Source of the DNA: Pelagibacteraceae bacterium TMED170
GTDB lineage: Bacteria; Pseudomonadota; Alphaproteobacteria; Pelagibacterales; Pelagibacteraceae
Length of the DNA: 7,211 nucleotides
Assembly (NCBI GenBank): GCA_002170875.2
Contig: NHHT02000006.1
Coordinates: 2,672-9,882 of the forward strand
Direction of reading: 5' to 3'
Position numbers and translations under genes: made by a program
The notes under the pieces: generated by a model
What the model saw: only the letters and a program-made list of their open reading frames with translations
Database searches by the model: none
What the model was told of the DNA's origin: nothing
Shown: positions 1-6,126 of the stretch, one piece after another
Numbering within the stretch: the stretch's first letter is position 1
Layout of the letters: each line of letters opens with the position of its first letter

Positions 1-311
1 TCTAAAATATTTGTATCTCCTAAAATTTTTCCTTTTAGATTGAAAAATTGAACTCTATCTAAACTTTGAAAAAGGAATCTTGTAGATAGCAAGAAACTAT
101 TAATACTTTTATTATCAAATTTTATGTTTAATCTTTTTAAATGATCGGTGGTGTTATTGATTATTTTTGTATGCTGATCAGTTCTTTGTTTAACAAGGCT
201 CGGTTGAATTGCTTCTAAATATAAAAGAGTAAAAAGTCCTAAAACTGAAAAAACTGATAAATTAAATAATAAAAATTTTTTTAATATAGATGCTGATTTT
301 TTTTTGTTCAT
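1..311 (-). CDS. chvG: Sensor histidine kinase ChvG, N-terminal fragment (cut by left window edge)
   Basis: Only the first 103 codons are in the window, and the kinase core lies beyond the left edge. The fragment starts ATG at 311-309 and shares one base with the chvI stop (TAATG), so the two are translationally coupled. A GGA about 9 nt upstream, inside chvI, may act as ribosome binding site. Residues 1-12 are Lys-rich, residues 13-32 form one hydrophobic membrane segment, and the rest looks like the start of a periplasmic sensor domain. ChvG-like features are the LEAIQPSLVKQR stretch just after the membrane segment and RVQFFNLKGKILGDT near residues 86-100, which resembles the R-V-x-L-F-D-x-x-G-x-L-x-x-D pattern of ChvG proteins. 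In Rhizobiales, ChvG is an inner-membrane kinase that phosphorylates ChvI in response to acid or envelope signals. The assignment rests mainly on the neighbour and this short region. Another OmpR-partner kinase (EnvZ-like) is the alternative. Confidence 0.8.
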   Translation of the reverse strand, partial: MNKKKSASILKKFLLFNLSVFSVLGLFTLLYLEAIQPSLVKQRTDQHTKIINNTTDHLKRLNIKFDNKSINSFLLSTRFLFQSLDRVQFFNLKGKILGDTNIL

Positions 312-1009
312 TAACTAACATTCCATCTATATCCACTTCCGTACCTTGTTTCAATTGCTGAAAATTTATCATCTACTTTTTTAAACTTTTTTCTAATCCT
401 TTTAACGTGACTATCTATAGTCCTGTCTTCTATTTCAGTATTTTCTTTATAAGCTATATCCATCAAATGGCTTCTTTCTTTAATAACCCCTGGTCTTTTA
501 GCTAATTCAGTAACAATTAAGAATTCAGTTGTTGTTAATTTTTCAGGCAAAGCCTTTCCATCCCATTCACATTCTAATTGTGCAGGATCAAGTTTAAGCT
601 TACCGTGACTTATTAAATTTTTTGAGTCATCCGCAGTATTTGTTTTTTTTCTAAGCTGCACTCTTATTCTCTCAATTAAAACTTTCATTGAAAAACCACC
701 TGATTTTTTAACAAAATCATCTGCCCCTAATTTTAAACCTAAAAGTTCATCTACCTCATCATCTTTTGAGGTTAAAAAAATTATAGGTATAGACATTTTT
801 TTTCTTATTTTTTTTAACAATTCTTCACCATCCATTCTTGGCATTTTAATATCTACTACTGCGAGGTCGGGTGGATTTCTAGTGAGGCCATTAAGAGCTG
901 TTTCTCCATCAATATATGTTTGAACTTTAAACCCCTCTCTTTCGAGAGCTATACTTATTCCTGTTAACAAATTACGATCATCGTCAACTAGTGCAATTGT
1001 TTGAGTCAT
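311..1009 (-). CDS. chvI: Two-component response regulator ChvI (OmpR/PhoB family)
   Basis: Complete 232-residue response regulator with a receiver domain (about residues 3-120) and a C-terminal OmpR-type winged helix (about 133-231). The acidic pocket is D9-D11, the phosphoacceptor is D53 in VVDIKMPRMDG, and the switch Thr is T80 in FLTSKDDEVDEL. The C-terminal stretches KLTTTEFLIVTELAKRPGV and DRTIDSHVKRIRKKFK match ChvI orthologues closely, as does the start MTQTIALVDDDRNLL. The oddity is at residues 100-107 (VKKSGGFS). Most relatives read ITKPFS here, so the proline after the conserved Lys is absent and about two residues are added. The start is ATG at 1009 with AGGAG 9 nt upstream. The gene lies 51 bp after polA and overlaps chvG by one base. 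In Rhizobiales ChvI controls envelope, exopolysaccharide and acid-stress genes; the regulon here is unknown. In small marine genomes this pair could be listed as EnvZ/OmpR. Confidence 0.93.
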   Translation of the reverse strand: MTQTIALVDDDRNLLTGISIALEREGFKVQTYIDGETALNGLTRNPPDLAVVDIKMPRMDGEELLKKIRKKMSIPIIFLTSKDDEVDELLGLKLGADDFVKKSGGFSMKVLIERIRVQLRKKTNTADDSKNLISHGKLKLDPAQLECEWDGKALPEKLTTTEFLIVTELAKRPGVIKERSHLMDIAYKENTEIEDRTIDSHVKRIRKKFKKVDDKFSAIETRYGSGYRWNVS

Positions 1010-1018
1010 ATTTTTATT

Positions 1019-1023
1019 CTCCT
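1019..1023 (-). promoter_or_regulatory. Shine-Dalgarno site of chvI
   Basis: The minus strand reads AGGAG here, 9 nt before the chvI ATG. It is one of the strongest ribosome binding sites in the window and supports independent initiation of chvI even if it is co-transcribed with polA. Confidence 0.75.
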
Positions 1024-1060
1024 AATTAAATTGTCAAAATTTAGGCGTTAATTGATCTTA

Positions 1061-3832
1061 TTAATGTGCATCTCCCCAATTATACCCTAAATTTACACTC
1101 ACTTCTAATGGAATTGAAAACATGTGATGTTCTGATTTAGATACTGACATCATTGCTTCTAGAATAATTTTTTTAACATATTCTTTATTTATTTCTTTAC
1201 ATTCAAATATTAATTCATCATGAATTTGTAATAACATTTTAGTTTGAAATTTCTTATCTTCATTAATTATTTTATCTATCTTAATCATAGCAAGTCTTAT
1301 TAAATCAGCAGCTGTTCCTTGGATTGGTGCATTTATTGCTGCTCTCTCTTGAAAACTTCTAACACTAAAATTTTTATCATTAATTCCTCTTAGATGAATT
1401 CTTCTACCAAAAATATTACTTACATAGCCATTTCTTCTACATGCTTTTATTGTCGTATTCATATAGTCTTTTATTTCCGGAAATTTTTTAAAATATGAAT
1501 TGATAAAATCTAAAGCTTCTTGATTTGAAACAGAAATTTGTTTTGCTAAACCGTATTGAGTAATTCCGTAAATAATACCAAAATTAATTGTTTTTGCTTT
1601 TCTTCTGAAATCCTCATTTACTTTATTTATTGGTACTCCAAAAACCTGGCTAGCTGTTAGGGTGTGAATATCTTGTTTGTTTTTAAATGCTTTTTTTAAT
1701 TCTTTTACATCAGCCATGTCAGCTAGTATTCTCATTTCAATTTGATTGTAATCAGCAGAAATAAGAATATTATTTTTTTCTGCTATAAATGCTTTTCTAA
1801 TTTCCTTCCCGTCAACAGTTTTAATTGGAATATTTTGGAGATTTGGATCACTAGATGCTAATCTACCTGTATTAGTAGCTGCTAAAAGAAATGAAGTATG
1901 CACTCTTTTTGTTTTTTTACTAATGTGGTCTTGTAGAGCATCAGTGTAAGTGCTTTTTAATTTTGATACTTGTCGCCACTCAAGGACTAATTTAGGAAAT
2001 TTATGACCAGTCAGAGCTAAATCCTCTAGTATTTTTGCACTTGTAGCTAAACTGCCTTTTTTGGTTTTTTTTAGTTTTGCAATTTTTAAGTCTTTGTAAA
2101 TTATTTCCCCAAGTTGTTTTGGTGATCCTATATTAAATTTTTTTCCAGAAATAGAATAAATTTCTTTCTCTATTTTTTTTAGTCTTCCTTCAAATTTTTT
2201 GGATAGTTTTTTTAAATAGGCTTCATCAACCTTAATGCCATTAATTTCTAATTTTGATAACAACTTTATCATTGGCTTCTCGAATACCTCATAGATTTGG
2301 TTTAATTTTTCATTGTTAATTCTTTCCATTAAAAGATTAAAAAGTCTTAATGTTACATCAGCATCCTCAGCTGCATATTGGGTCGCTTCTTCCAAGTTTA
2401 CGTCAGAAAAATTTAATTGTTTTTTTCCTGACCCTACTAAATCCTTATATGAAATAGTTTTATGTCCTAAATGTAACTCTGAAAGAGTATCCATATTGTG
2501 TCTATTTCTTCCAGCATCCAAGGTATAAGAAAGTAACATTGTATCTTCAATAGGGTCTATTTCAATTCCATTTTTTTTAAAAATAATAAAATCATATTTC
2601 ATGTTTTGACCTACTTTTTTTATGCTTGAATCTTCAAGAATAGGTTTTATCTTTTTTAAAACTAATTCTTTTTTCAAACTTTTAATTTTTTTATGAGCTA
2701 ATGGAATATAAAAAGCTTCATTAGAACCATAGCTCAGAGAAATACCAATTAAATCTGCTTCGAGCGGATTTAAAGATGAAGTTTCTGTATCAACAGAAAT
2801 AATTGATTTTTCGTTGAGGATTTTTATTAAATTATCTAAATCTTTTTCATTTAATATACTTTTATAGAGTTTTCTGTTTATTTTAAAATTTGAATTCTTT
2901 GTAGGGTAATTAATTGACTTATTGAGATTTTCTTCACCATAAAAACTAATTGCTTGGCTTAATAATCTATTAAACTCCATATCTCTTAAAAAGTTAAACA
3001 AATTATCTTTATTTACATCTTTAAAAATAAAGCTACTAGGATCATCTTTAACAGGAACATCATCTTTAAGTCTGACAAGCTTCCTGCTTAATAACGCTTT
3101 GTCTTTATTTTGTAATAATGTCTCTCGTCTTTTATTTTGAGGAATTTCTGAAGCTTTTTCTAATAATTTATCTAAAGTTTGATATTTATTTATTAATTCA
3201 GCAGCAGTTTTTACTCCTATTCCAGGAACTCCAGGAATATTATCAGATGAATCACCAGCTAAAGACTGTACATCGATTACTTGGTTGGGCTTTACACCAA
3301 ATTTTTCTTTTACTTCTTTTTCTCCTATCACTTTACTTTTCATTGGATCGTATAATCTGATTTTGTCCGAAACCAACTGCATTAAATCTTTGTCTGATGA
3401 AATAACTGTAACTTTAGCTCCAGCATTAGTAATTTGCTTTGCATATGTAGCTATTAGATCGTCCGCTTCGTAATTTATAAGTTCAATTGAAGGTAGGTTA
3501 AATGCTTTAACTGATTTTCTTATATATTCAAATTGAGGAACTAAATCATCCGGAGCTTCCGTTCTATTAGCTTTATATTCACTGTAAATATCATTTCTAA
3601 AATTTTTTCTTGCAGAGTCAAAAATAACTGCAAAATGTGTTGGTTTATGAATTGAGTCATCCGATCTTGAATCTTCCAATAACTTAAACAACATAGAACA
3701 AAAACCGCTTACAGCTCCAGTCGGAAGTCCATCACTTTTTCTAGATAACGGTGGTAAAGCATAATAGGCTCTAAAAATATAACCTGAGCCATCTATTAGA
3801 TAAAAATGGTCTGTTTTTTTTAAAGAAGTCAT
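1061..3832 (-). CDS. polA: DNA polymerase I (PolA), full length with 5'-3' and 3'-5' exonuclease domains
   Basis: A 923-residue protein, close to the 928 of E. coli PolA, that fills gaps and removes RNA primers in replication and repair. The 5'-3' nuclease domain (about 8-300) has D14 in YLIDGSGYIFRAYYALPPL, EADD at 122-125, SSDKD at 145-149 and GDSSDNIPGVPGIG from 193, the metal sites and helix-hairpin-helix. The proofreading domain (about 320-510) keeps D348 and E350 (VDTE), D414 (GQNMKYD), Y486 and D490 (YAAED), so 3'-5' activity is expected; in many bacteria these residues are lost. The polymerase domain (about 515-923) has motif A with D694 and E699 (SADYNQIEMRI), the O-helix RRKAKTINFGIIYG with K747, F751 and Y755, and motif C HDEL with D872 and E873. 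The start is ATG at 3832; upstream in-frame codons back to the SD offer no other start. The gene is divergent from the ABC ATPase and upstream of chvI. Identity is secure. Confidence 0.98.
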   Translation of the reverse strand: MTSLKKTDHFYLIDGSGYIFRAYYALPPLSRKSDGLPTGAVSGFCSMLFKLLEDSRSDDSIHKPTHFAVIFDSARKNFRNDIYSEYKANRTEAPDDLVPQFEYIRKSVKAFNLPSIELINYEADDLIATYAKQITNAGAKVTVISSDKDLMQLVSDKIRLYDPMKSKVIGEKEVKEKFGVKPNQVIDVQSLAGDSSDNIPGVPGIGVKTAAELINKYQTLDKLLEKASEIPQNKRRETLLQNKDKALLSRKLVRLKDDVPVKDDPSSFIFKDVNKDNLFNFLRDMEFNRLLSQAISFYGEENLNKSINYPTKNSNFKINRKLYKSILNEKDLDNLIKILNEKSIISVDTETSSLNPLEADLIGISLSYGSNEAFYIPLAHKKIKSLKKELVLKKIKPILEDSSIKKVGQNMKYDFIIFKKNGIEIDPIEDTMLLSYTLDAGRNRHNMDTLSELHLGHKTISYKDLVGSGKKQLNFSDVNLEEATQYAAEDADVTLRLFNLLMERINNEKLNQIYEVFEKPMIKLLSKLEINGIKVDEAYLKKLSKKFEGRLKKIEKEIYSISGKKFNIGSPKQLGEIIYKDLKIAKLKKTKKGSLATSAKILEDLALTGHKFPKLVLEWRQVSKLKSTYTDALQDHISKKTKRVHTSFLLAATNTGRLASSDPNLQNIPIKTVDGKEIRKAFIAEKNNILISADYNQIEMRILADMADVKELKKAFKNKQDIHTLTASQVFGVPINKVNEDFRRKAKTINFGIIYGITQYGLAKQISVSNQEALDFINSYFKKFPEIKDYMNTTIKACRRNGYVSNIFGRRIHLRGINDKNFSVRSFQERAAINAPIQGTAADLIRLAMIKIDKIINEDKKFQTKMLLQIHDELIFECKEINKEYVKKIILEAMMSVSKSEHHMFSIPLEVSVNLGYNWGDAH

Positions 3833-3839
3833 ATATATA

Positions 3840-3845
3840 TATAAT
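3840..3845 (+). promoter_or_regulatory. Candidate -10 element for the ABC ATPase-bioY transcript
   Basis: A perfect TATAAT lies on the plus strand 32 bp before the ATPase ATG, which would give a leader of about 25 nt. No good -35 is seen; the position 17 bp upstream is a T-run inside the 5' end of polA. In DNA this AT-rich a TATAAT can arise by chance, so the call rests on its position in the only spacer available for this promoter. Confidence 0.35.
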
Positions 3846-3850
3846 ACCTC
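3846..3850 (-). promoter_or_regulatory. Ribosome binding site of polA, long spacer
   Basis: The minus strand reads GAGGT here, 13 nt before the polA ATG, longer than the usual 5-9. The gap consists largely of an alternating AT run (3831-3842). No alternative start codon lies between this site and the ATG. The long AT spacer may lower polA translation, or translation may not depend on this site. Confidence 0.45.
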
Positions 3851-3877
3851 AATTTTTTTATGATAATTAAATAAACT

Positions 3878-4804
3878 ATGAACAAAACTGCTTTATCTGT
3901 TGAAAAATTAACAAAGATATATTTAGATCATAAAAATAATAAGTCTCAAAAAGCTTTAAATAATTTAAATTTTGAAGTTAAACAAGGTGAAGTATTTGGT
4001 TTACTCGGACCTAACGGAGCTGGTAAGACTACCTTTCTTAGTATTTTAGGTGGGACAGTTATAAAAACTGAAGGTAAGGTTAATGTTTGGGGATTTGATT
4101 TAGATAAGAATCCAAGGCAGGTAAAAGCCTCTATTGGAATAGTTCCACAAGAAATTAATTTGGATGCTTTTTTTACTCCAAAAAAATTACTTGATCTTCA
4201 GGCCGGGTTATATGGAGTAAAAACAAAAGATAAAATTACTGAAATTATACTTAAAATGGTTGCTCTCGAAGATAAAGCTGACGCTTATTCTAGAAGTTTA
4301 TCTGGAGGAATGAAAAGAAGATTGCTAATAGCTAAAGCTATGGTTCATCAACCTCCTATTTTAGTTTTAGATGAACCCACGGCGGGTGTAGATGTAGAAT
4401 TAAGAAAAAATCTCTGGAAAAATGTTAAAGAACTAAATCAAGAGGGAGTTACCATTATCCTCACAACTCATTATCTTTTTGAAGCTCAAGAAATGTGTGA
4501 CCGTATAGCAATTATTAATAAAGGCAATCTAGTTGCCTTAGATACTACACAAAAACTTCTAGATAGAATTCAAACAAAAAAAGTTACATTTAAAGTAGAT
4601 AAAATAGGCATTTCTAATAATTTAATTTTAAACAAAGTACAATTTAATGTTAACAATGATAAGATTTCGGTAACATACGAAAAAAATACCTCTAAATTTG
4701 AGGAAATTTTAGAATATTTGAAGAAAAACAACTTAAAAATACTTGATATAGTCACAGAAGATGGCGATTTAGAGGATGTTTTTATTAAATTAACAAATAA
4801 CTAG
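3878..4804 (+). CDS. ABC-2 type transporter ATP-binding protein (DrrA/YadG-like)
   Basis: A 308-residue cytoplasmic ATPase subunit. The nucleotide-binding domain (about 5-220) is complete: Walker A GPNGAGKTT (44-52, K50), Q-loop Q91, signature LSGGMKRR (141-148), Walker B ILVLDEP with D165 and the catalytic E166, D-loop AGVD, and switch H198 in TTHYL. The TTHYLFEAQEMCDRIAIINKG stretch and the extra C-terminal region (about 225-308) with no further catalytic motif are typical of the DrrA/CcmA/YadG group, which pairs with ABC-2 membrane proteins to export drugs, lipids or polysaccharides. No permease is fused to it or encoded beside it in the window, so the substrate cannot be named. An in-frame TAA two codons upstream limits the start to the ATG at 3878, which has no clear Shine-Dalgarno. 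bioY follows 33 bp downstream. It does not look like the ECF ATPases (BioM/EcfA) that energise BioY. Confidence 0.92.
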   Translation: MNKTALSVEKLTKIYLDHKNNKSQKALNNLNFEVKQGEVFGLLGPNGAGKTTFLSILGGTVIKTEGKVNVWGFDLDKNPRQVKASIGIVPQEINLDAFFTPKKLLDLQAGLYGVKTKDKITEIILKMVALEDKADAYSRSLSGGMKRRLLIAKAMVHQPPILVLDEPTAGVDVELRKNLWKNVKELNQEGVTIILTTHYLFEAQEMCDRIAIINKGNLVALDTTQKLLDRIQTKKVTFKVDKIGISNNLILNKVQFNVNNDKISVTYEKNTSKFEEILEYLKKNNLKILDIVTEDGDLEDVFIKLTNN

Positions 4805-4837
4805 ATTTTAACAAAAAAAAAAGTAAATATATCAAAG

Positions 4838-5389
4838 ATGGAACTAGTAAAAAATATAAAACAGTCCCAAATAATAAAAAAAATTTTTATTGCTTTGATT
4901 GGGACAATTATTTTAGCAATTTCATCTAAAATAAAAATACCTTTCTATCCTGTACCAATGACAATGCAAACCTTTGTTGTGTTATTTATTGGTATTGCGT
5001 TTGGTTGGAAATTAGGAATTGCAACAATAGCTTTATATTTGTTTGAAGGAGCCATTGGTTTACCGGTTTTTTCTGGAACGCCTGAACAAGGTGTAGGCTT
5101 AATATATTTAATGGGACCTACTTTTGGTTACTTAATTGGTTTTTTGGTGACTGTTTTTTTAGCAGGATTATTTAGTTACAATAATAATATATTTAAAAAT
5201 TTTGCCAAACTAACACTGGCAACAAGTTTTATTTATTTACTAGGAGTATTTTGGCTTGGAAGTCTTATTGGATGGGAAAAACCATTATATAAACTTGGAG
5301 TACAGCCTTTTTTGTTAGCTGAATTATTCAAGTTGCTATTAATTACAATAATAGTTTCTAAAGTACAAAAAATAAGAAAAATAATTTAA
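4838..5389 (+). CDS. bioY: BioY, biotin-binding membrane subunit of an ECF transporter
   Basis: A 183-residue, very hydrophobic protein with about six membrane helices (approximate spans 14-31, 43-57, 60-74, 88-113, 123-144, 154-174) and a basic C-terminal tail, of normal BioY length. Diagnostic stretches are FYPVPMTMQTF (36-46), EGAIGLPVFSGTPEQG (70-85) and LMGPTFGYLIGF (91-102). BioY captures biotin in the inner membrane and works alone at low efficiency or with the BioM ATPase and BioN protein, neither of which is in the window. The last-helix motif reads PFLLAELFK (157-165). Many BioY proteins have an Asp-x-x-Lys pair here, so this one carries Glu-x-x-Lys. The ATG has no clear Shine-Dalgarno and follows an A-tract, so translation may depend on the upstream ATPase gene. 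No riboswitch or BioR-like palindrome was seen upstream. It converges on regA with a 4-bp gap. Confidence 0.93.
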   Translation: MELVKNIKQSQIIKKIFIALIGTIILAISSKIKIPFYPVPMTMQTFVVLFIGIAFGWKLGIATIALYLFEGAIGLPVFSGTPEQGVGLIYLMGPTFGYLIGFLVTVFLAGLFSYNNNIFKNFAKLTLATSFIYLLGVFWLGSLIGWEKPLYKLGVQPFLLAELFKLLLITIIVSKVQKIRKII

Positions 5390-5393
5390 AGTA

Positions 5394-5975
5394 TTAACGG
5401 GGTGATCTTTTAGAAAGTATTCTTTGAAGTGTTCTTCTATGCATTTTTAATCTTCTTGCAGTTTCTGAAACATTTCTATTACATAATTCGAAAACTCTAT
5501 GTATATGTTCCCATTTAACTCTGTCTGCTGACATAGGGTTTTCTGGAGGTTTTGCTTTCGAATCTGGAGAGGCCAGTAAAGCAGCTTCTATATCGTCTGC
5601 ATCCACAGGTTTAGCTATATAATCAATTGCCCCTGCTTTAATTGCAGCTACAGCTGTGGGTAAATTTCCATATCCTGTAAGCATTACTATTCTGCTATCT
5701 TTTTTTACTTTAGAAAGCTCTTTTATTACATCTAGTCCATTGCCATCCTCTAATCTAAGGTCTACTACAGCAAAATTTGGCGGTGTTTTTTTTACAATTT
5801 TTATACCATCTTCGACGGATTTCGCTTCAATTACTGCAAAACCCTTCTTTTCCATAGCTCTTGTGAGCCTTCCTCTTAAAGGATCATCATCATCTACGAT
5901 TAGAAGAGATTTATCCTCAAAGTCTGAAATTTTAAACCGATTTTGGGCTGTATTGACATGTTTCATTACTAACAT
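5394..5975 (-). CDS. regA: Response regulator RegA (ActR/PrrA), global redox regulator
   Basis: A 193-residue protein when started at the ATG at 5975. The receiver has DDDD (28-31), phosphoacceptor D72 in FAVVDLRLEDGNGLDV, T100 in MLTGYG and K122-P123. A Pro-rich linker leads to PPENPMSADRVKWEHIHRV (from 143) and a Fis-type helix-turn-helix NVSETARRLKMHRRTLQRIL (168-187) ending in KRSPR. This tail is nearly invariant in the RegA/ActR/PrrA family, so identity is secure. RegA is phosphorylated by the membrane kinase RegB and controls respiration, carbon, nitrogen and energy genes with redox state; RegB is not in the window. The frame opens earlier at a TTG (5990), but the codon at 5975 is ATG with GAGA 9 nt upstream, so I prefer it; ATG at 5966 is a second choice. 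The gene is divergent from the decarboxylase and convergent with bioY. Confidence 0.96.
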   Translation of the reverse strand: MLVMKHVNTAQNRFKISDFEDKSLLIVDDDDPLRGRLTRAMEKKGFAVIEAKSVEDGIKIVKKTPPNFAVVDLRLEDGNGLDVIKELSKVKKDSRIVMLTGYGNLPTAVAAIKAGAIDYIAKPVDADDIEAALLASPDSKAKPPENPMSADRVKWEHIHRVFELCNRNVSETARRLKMHRRTLQRILSKRSPR

Positions 5976-5984
5976 ATATGGCAA

Positions 5985-5988
5985 TCTC
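5985..5988 (-). promoter_or_regulatory. Weak ribosome binding site that decides the regA start
   Basis: The minus strand reads GAGA here, 9 nt before the ATG at 5975. No similar site precedes the upstream TTG (5990) or the later ATG (5966), which favours the 193-residue product. Confidence 0.45.
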
Positions 5989-6025
5989 AACGAGAATTAC
6001 AATAGGTGAAAGTGGAAATTTTTTC

Positions 6026-6040
6026 TTTACATTAAGTAAA
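6026..6040. promoter_or_regulatory. Small dyad TTTAC-ATTAA-GTAAA, possible operator
   Basis: A perfect 5-bp inverted repeat with a 5-bp spacer sits in the spacer between the divergent regA and decarboxylase genes, immediately before the A-tract of the hairpin. Size and position would suit a regulator dimer, but short AT dyads are common by chance in such DNA. It does not resemble the GC-rich sites known for RegA in other bacteria. Confidence 0.25.
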
Positions 6041-6074
6041 AAAAACCTTAAATGCAAAAAGATAAGGTTTTTTT
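6039..6074. terminator. A-tract/T-tract hairpin, bidirectional terminator-like or leader element
   Basis: Positions 6039-6050 (seven A then CCTTA) pair perfectly over 12 bp with 6063-6074 (TAAGG then seven T), leaving a 12-nt loop. On either strand a short stem followed by a U-run would form, the form of a Rho-independent terminator, although only two pairs are GC. Both flanking genes start here and run outwards, so neither gene ends here. It could stop read-through or antisense RNA, or act as an attenuator if decarboxylase transcription starts upstream of it. GATAA (6061-6065) can instead pair with TTATC (6073-6077), which would break the main stem. Confidence 0.55.
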
Positions 6075-6112
6075 ATCTAAATTTTTTTAGAAACCTTTCT
6101 GTGTAAACAAAT

Positions 6113-6117
6113 GAGGG
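6113..6117 (+). promoter_or_regulatory. Shine-Dalgarno site of the decarboxylase gene
   Basis: GAGGG lies 9 nt before the ATG at 6127, whose frame stays open to the window end. The ATGs at 6111 and 6122 are in other frames and stop after 4 and 11 codons, so this site and frame fix the start at 6127. Confidence 0.7.
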
Positions 6118-6126
6118 ACACATGAG

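Noticed and set aside
1024..1053. AATTAA...TTAATT inverted repeat between polA and chvI
   Set aside because: A six-base AT-only stem with an 18-base loop and no T-tract; not a credible terminator.
2313..2528. Open frame of 71 codons on the plus strand
   Set aside because: It lies wholly inside polA on the opposite strand and resembles no family; its composition is explained by the complement of polA codons.
3118..3473. Two overlapping plus-strand open frames (80 and 62 codons)
   Set aside because: Both are antisense to the conserved 5'-3' nuclease domain of polA. The Leu/Phe-rich translations are what complementary AT-rich Lys/Glu codons give.
4570..4755. Minus-strand open frame of 61 codons
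   Set aside because: Antisense to the C-terminal region of the ABC ATPase, with no start signal or recognisable motif.
3878..4804. ATPase next to bioY read as BioM of the biotin ECF transporter
   Set aside because: Its motifs and long C-terminal region match the ABC-2 DrrA/YadG group, and no BioN-like protein is present.
5976..5990. TTG start giving a 198-residue RegA
   Set aside because: There is no Shine-Dalgarno before the TTG, while an ATG five codons later has one at good spacing and fits usual family length.
5656..6009. Plus-strand open frame of 117 codons
   Set aside because: Complement of the receiver domain of regA, whose identity is certain; the Ser/Phe-rich translation has no family resemblance.
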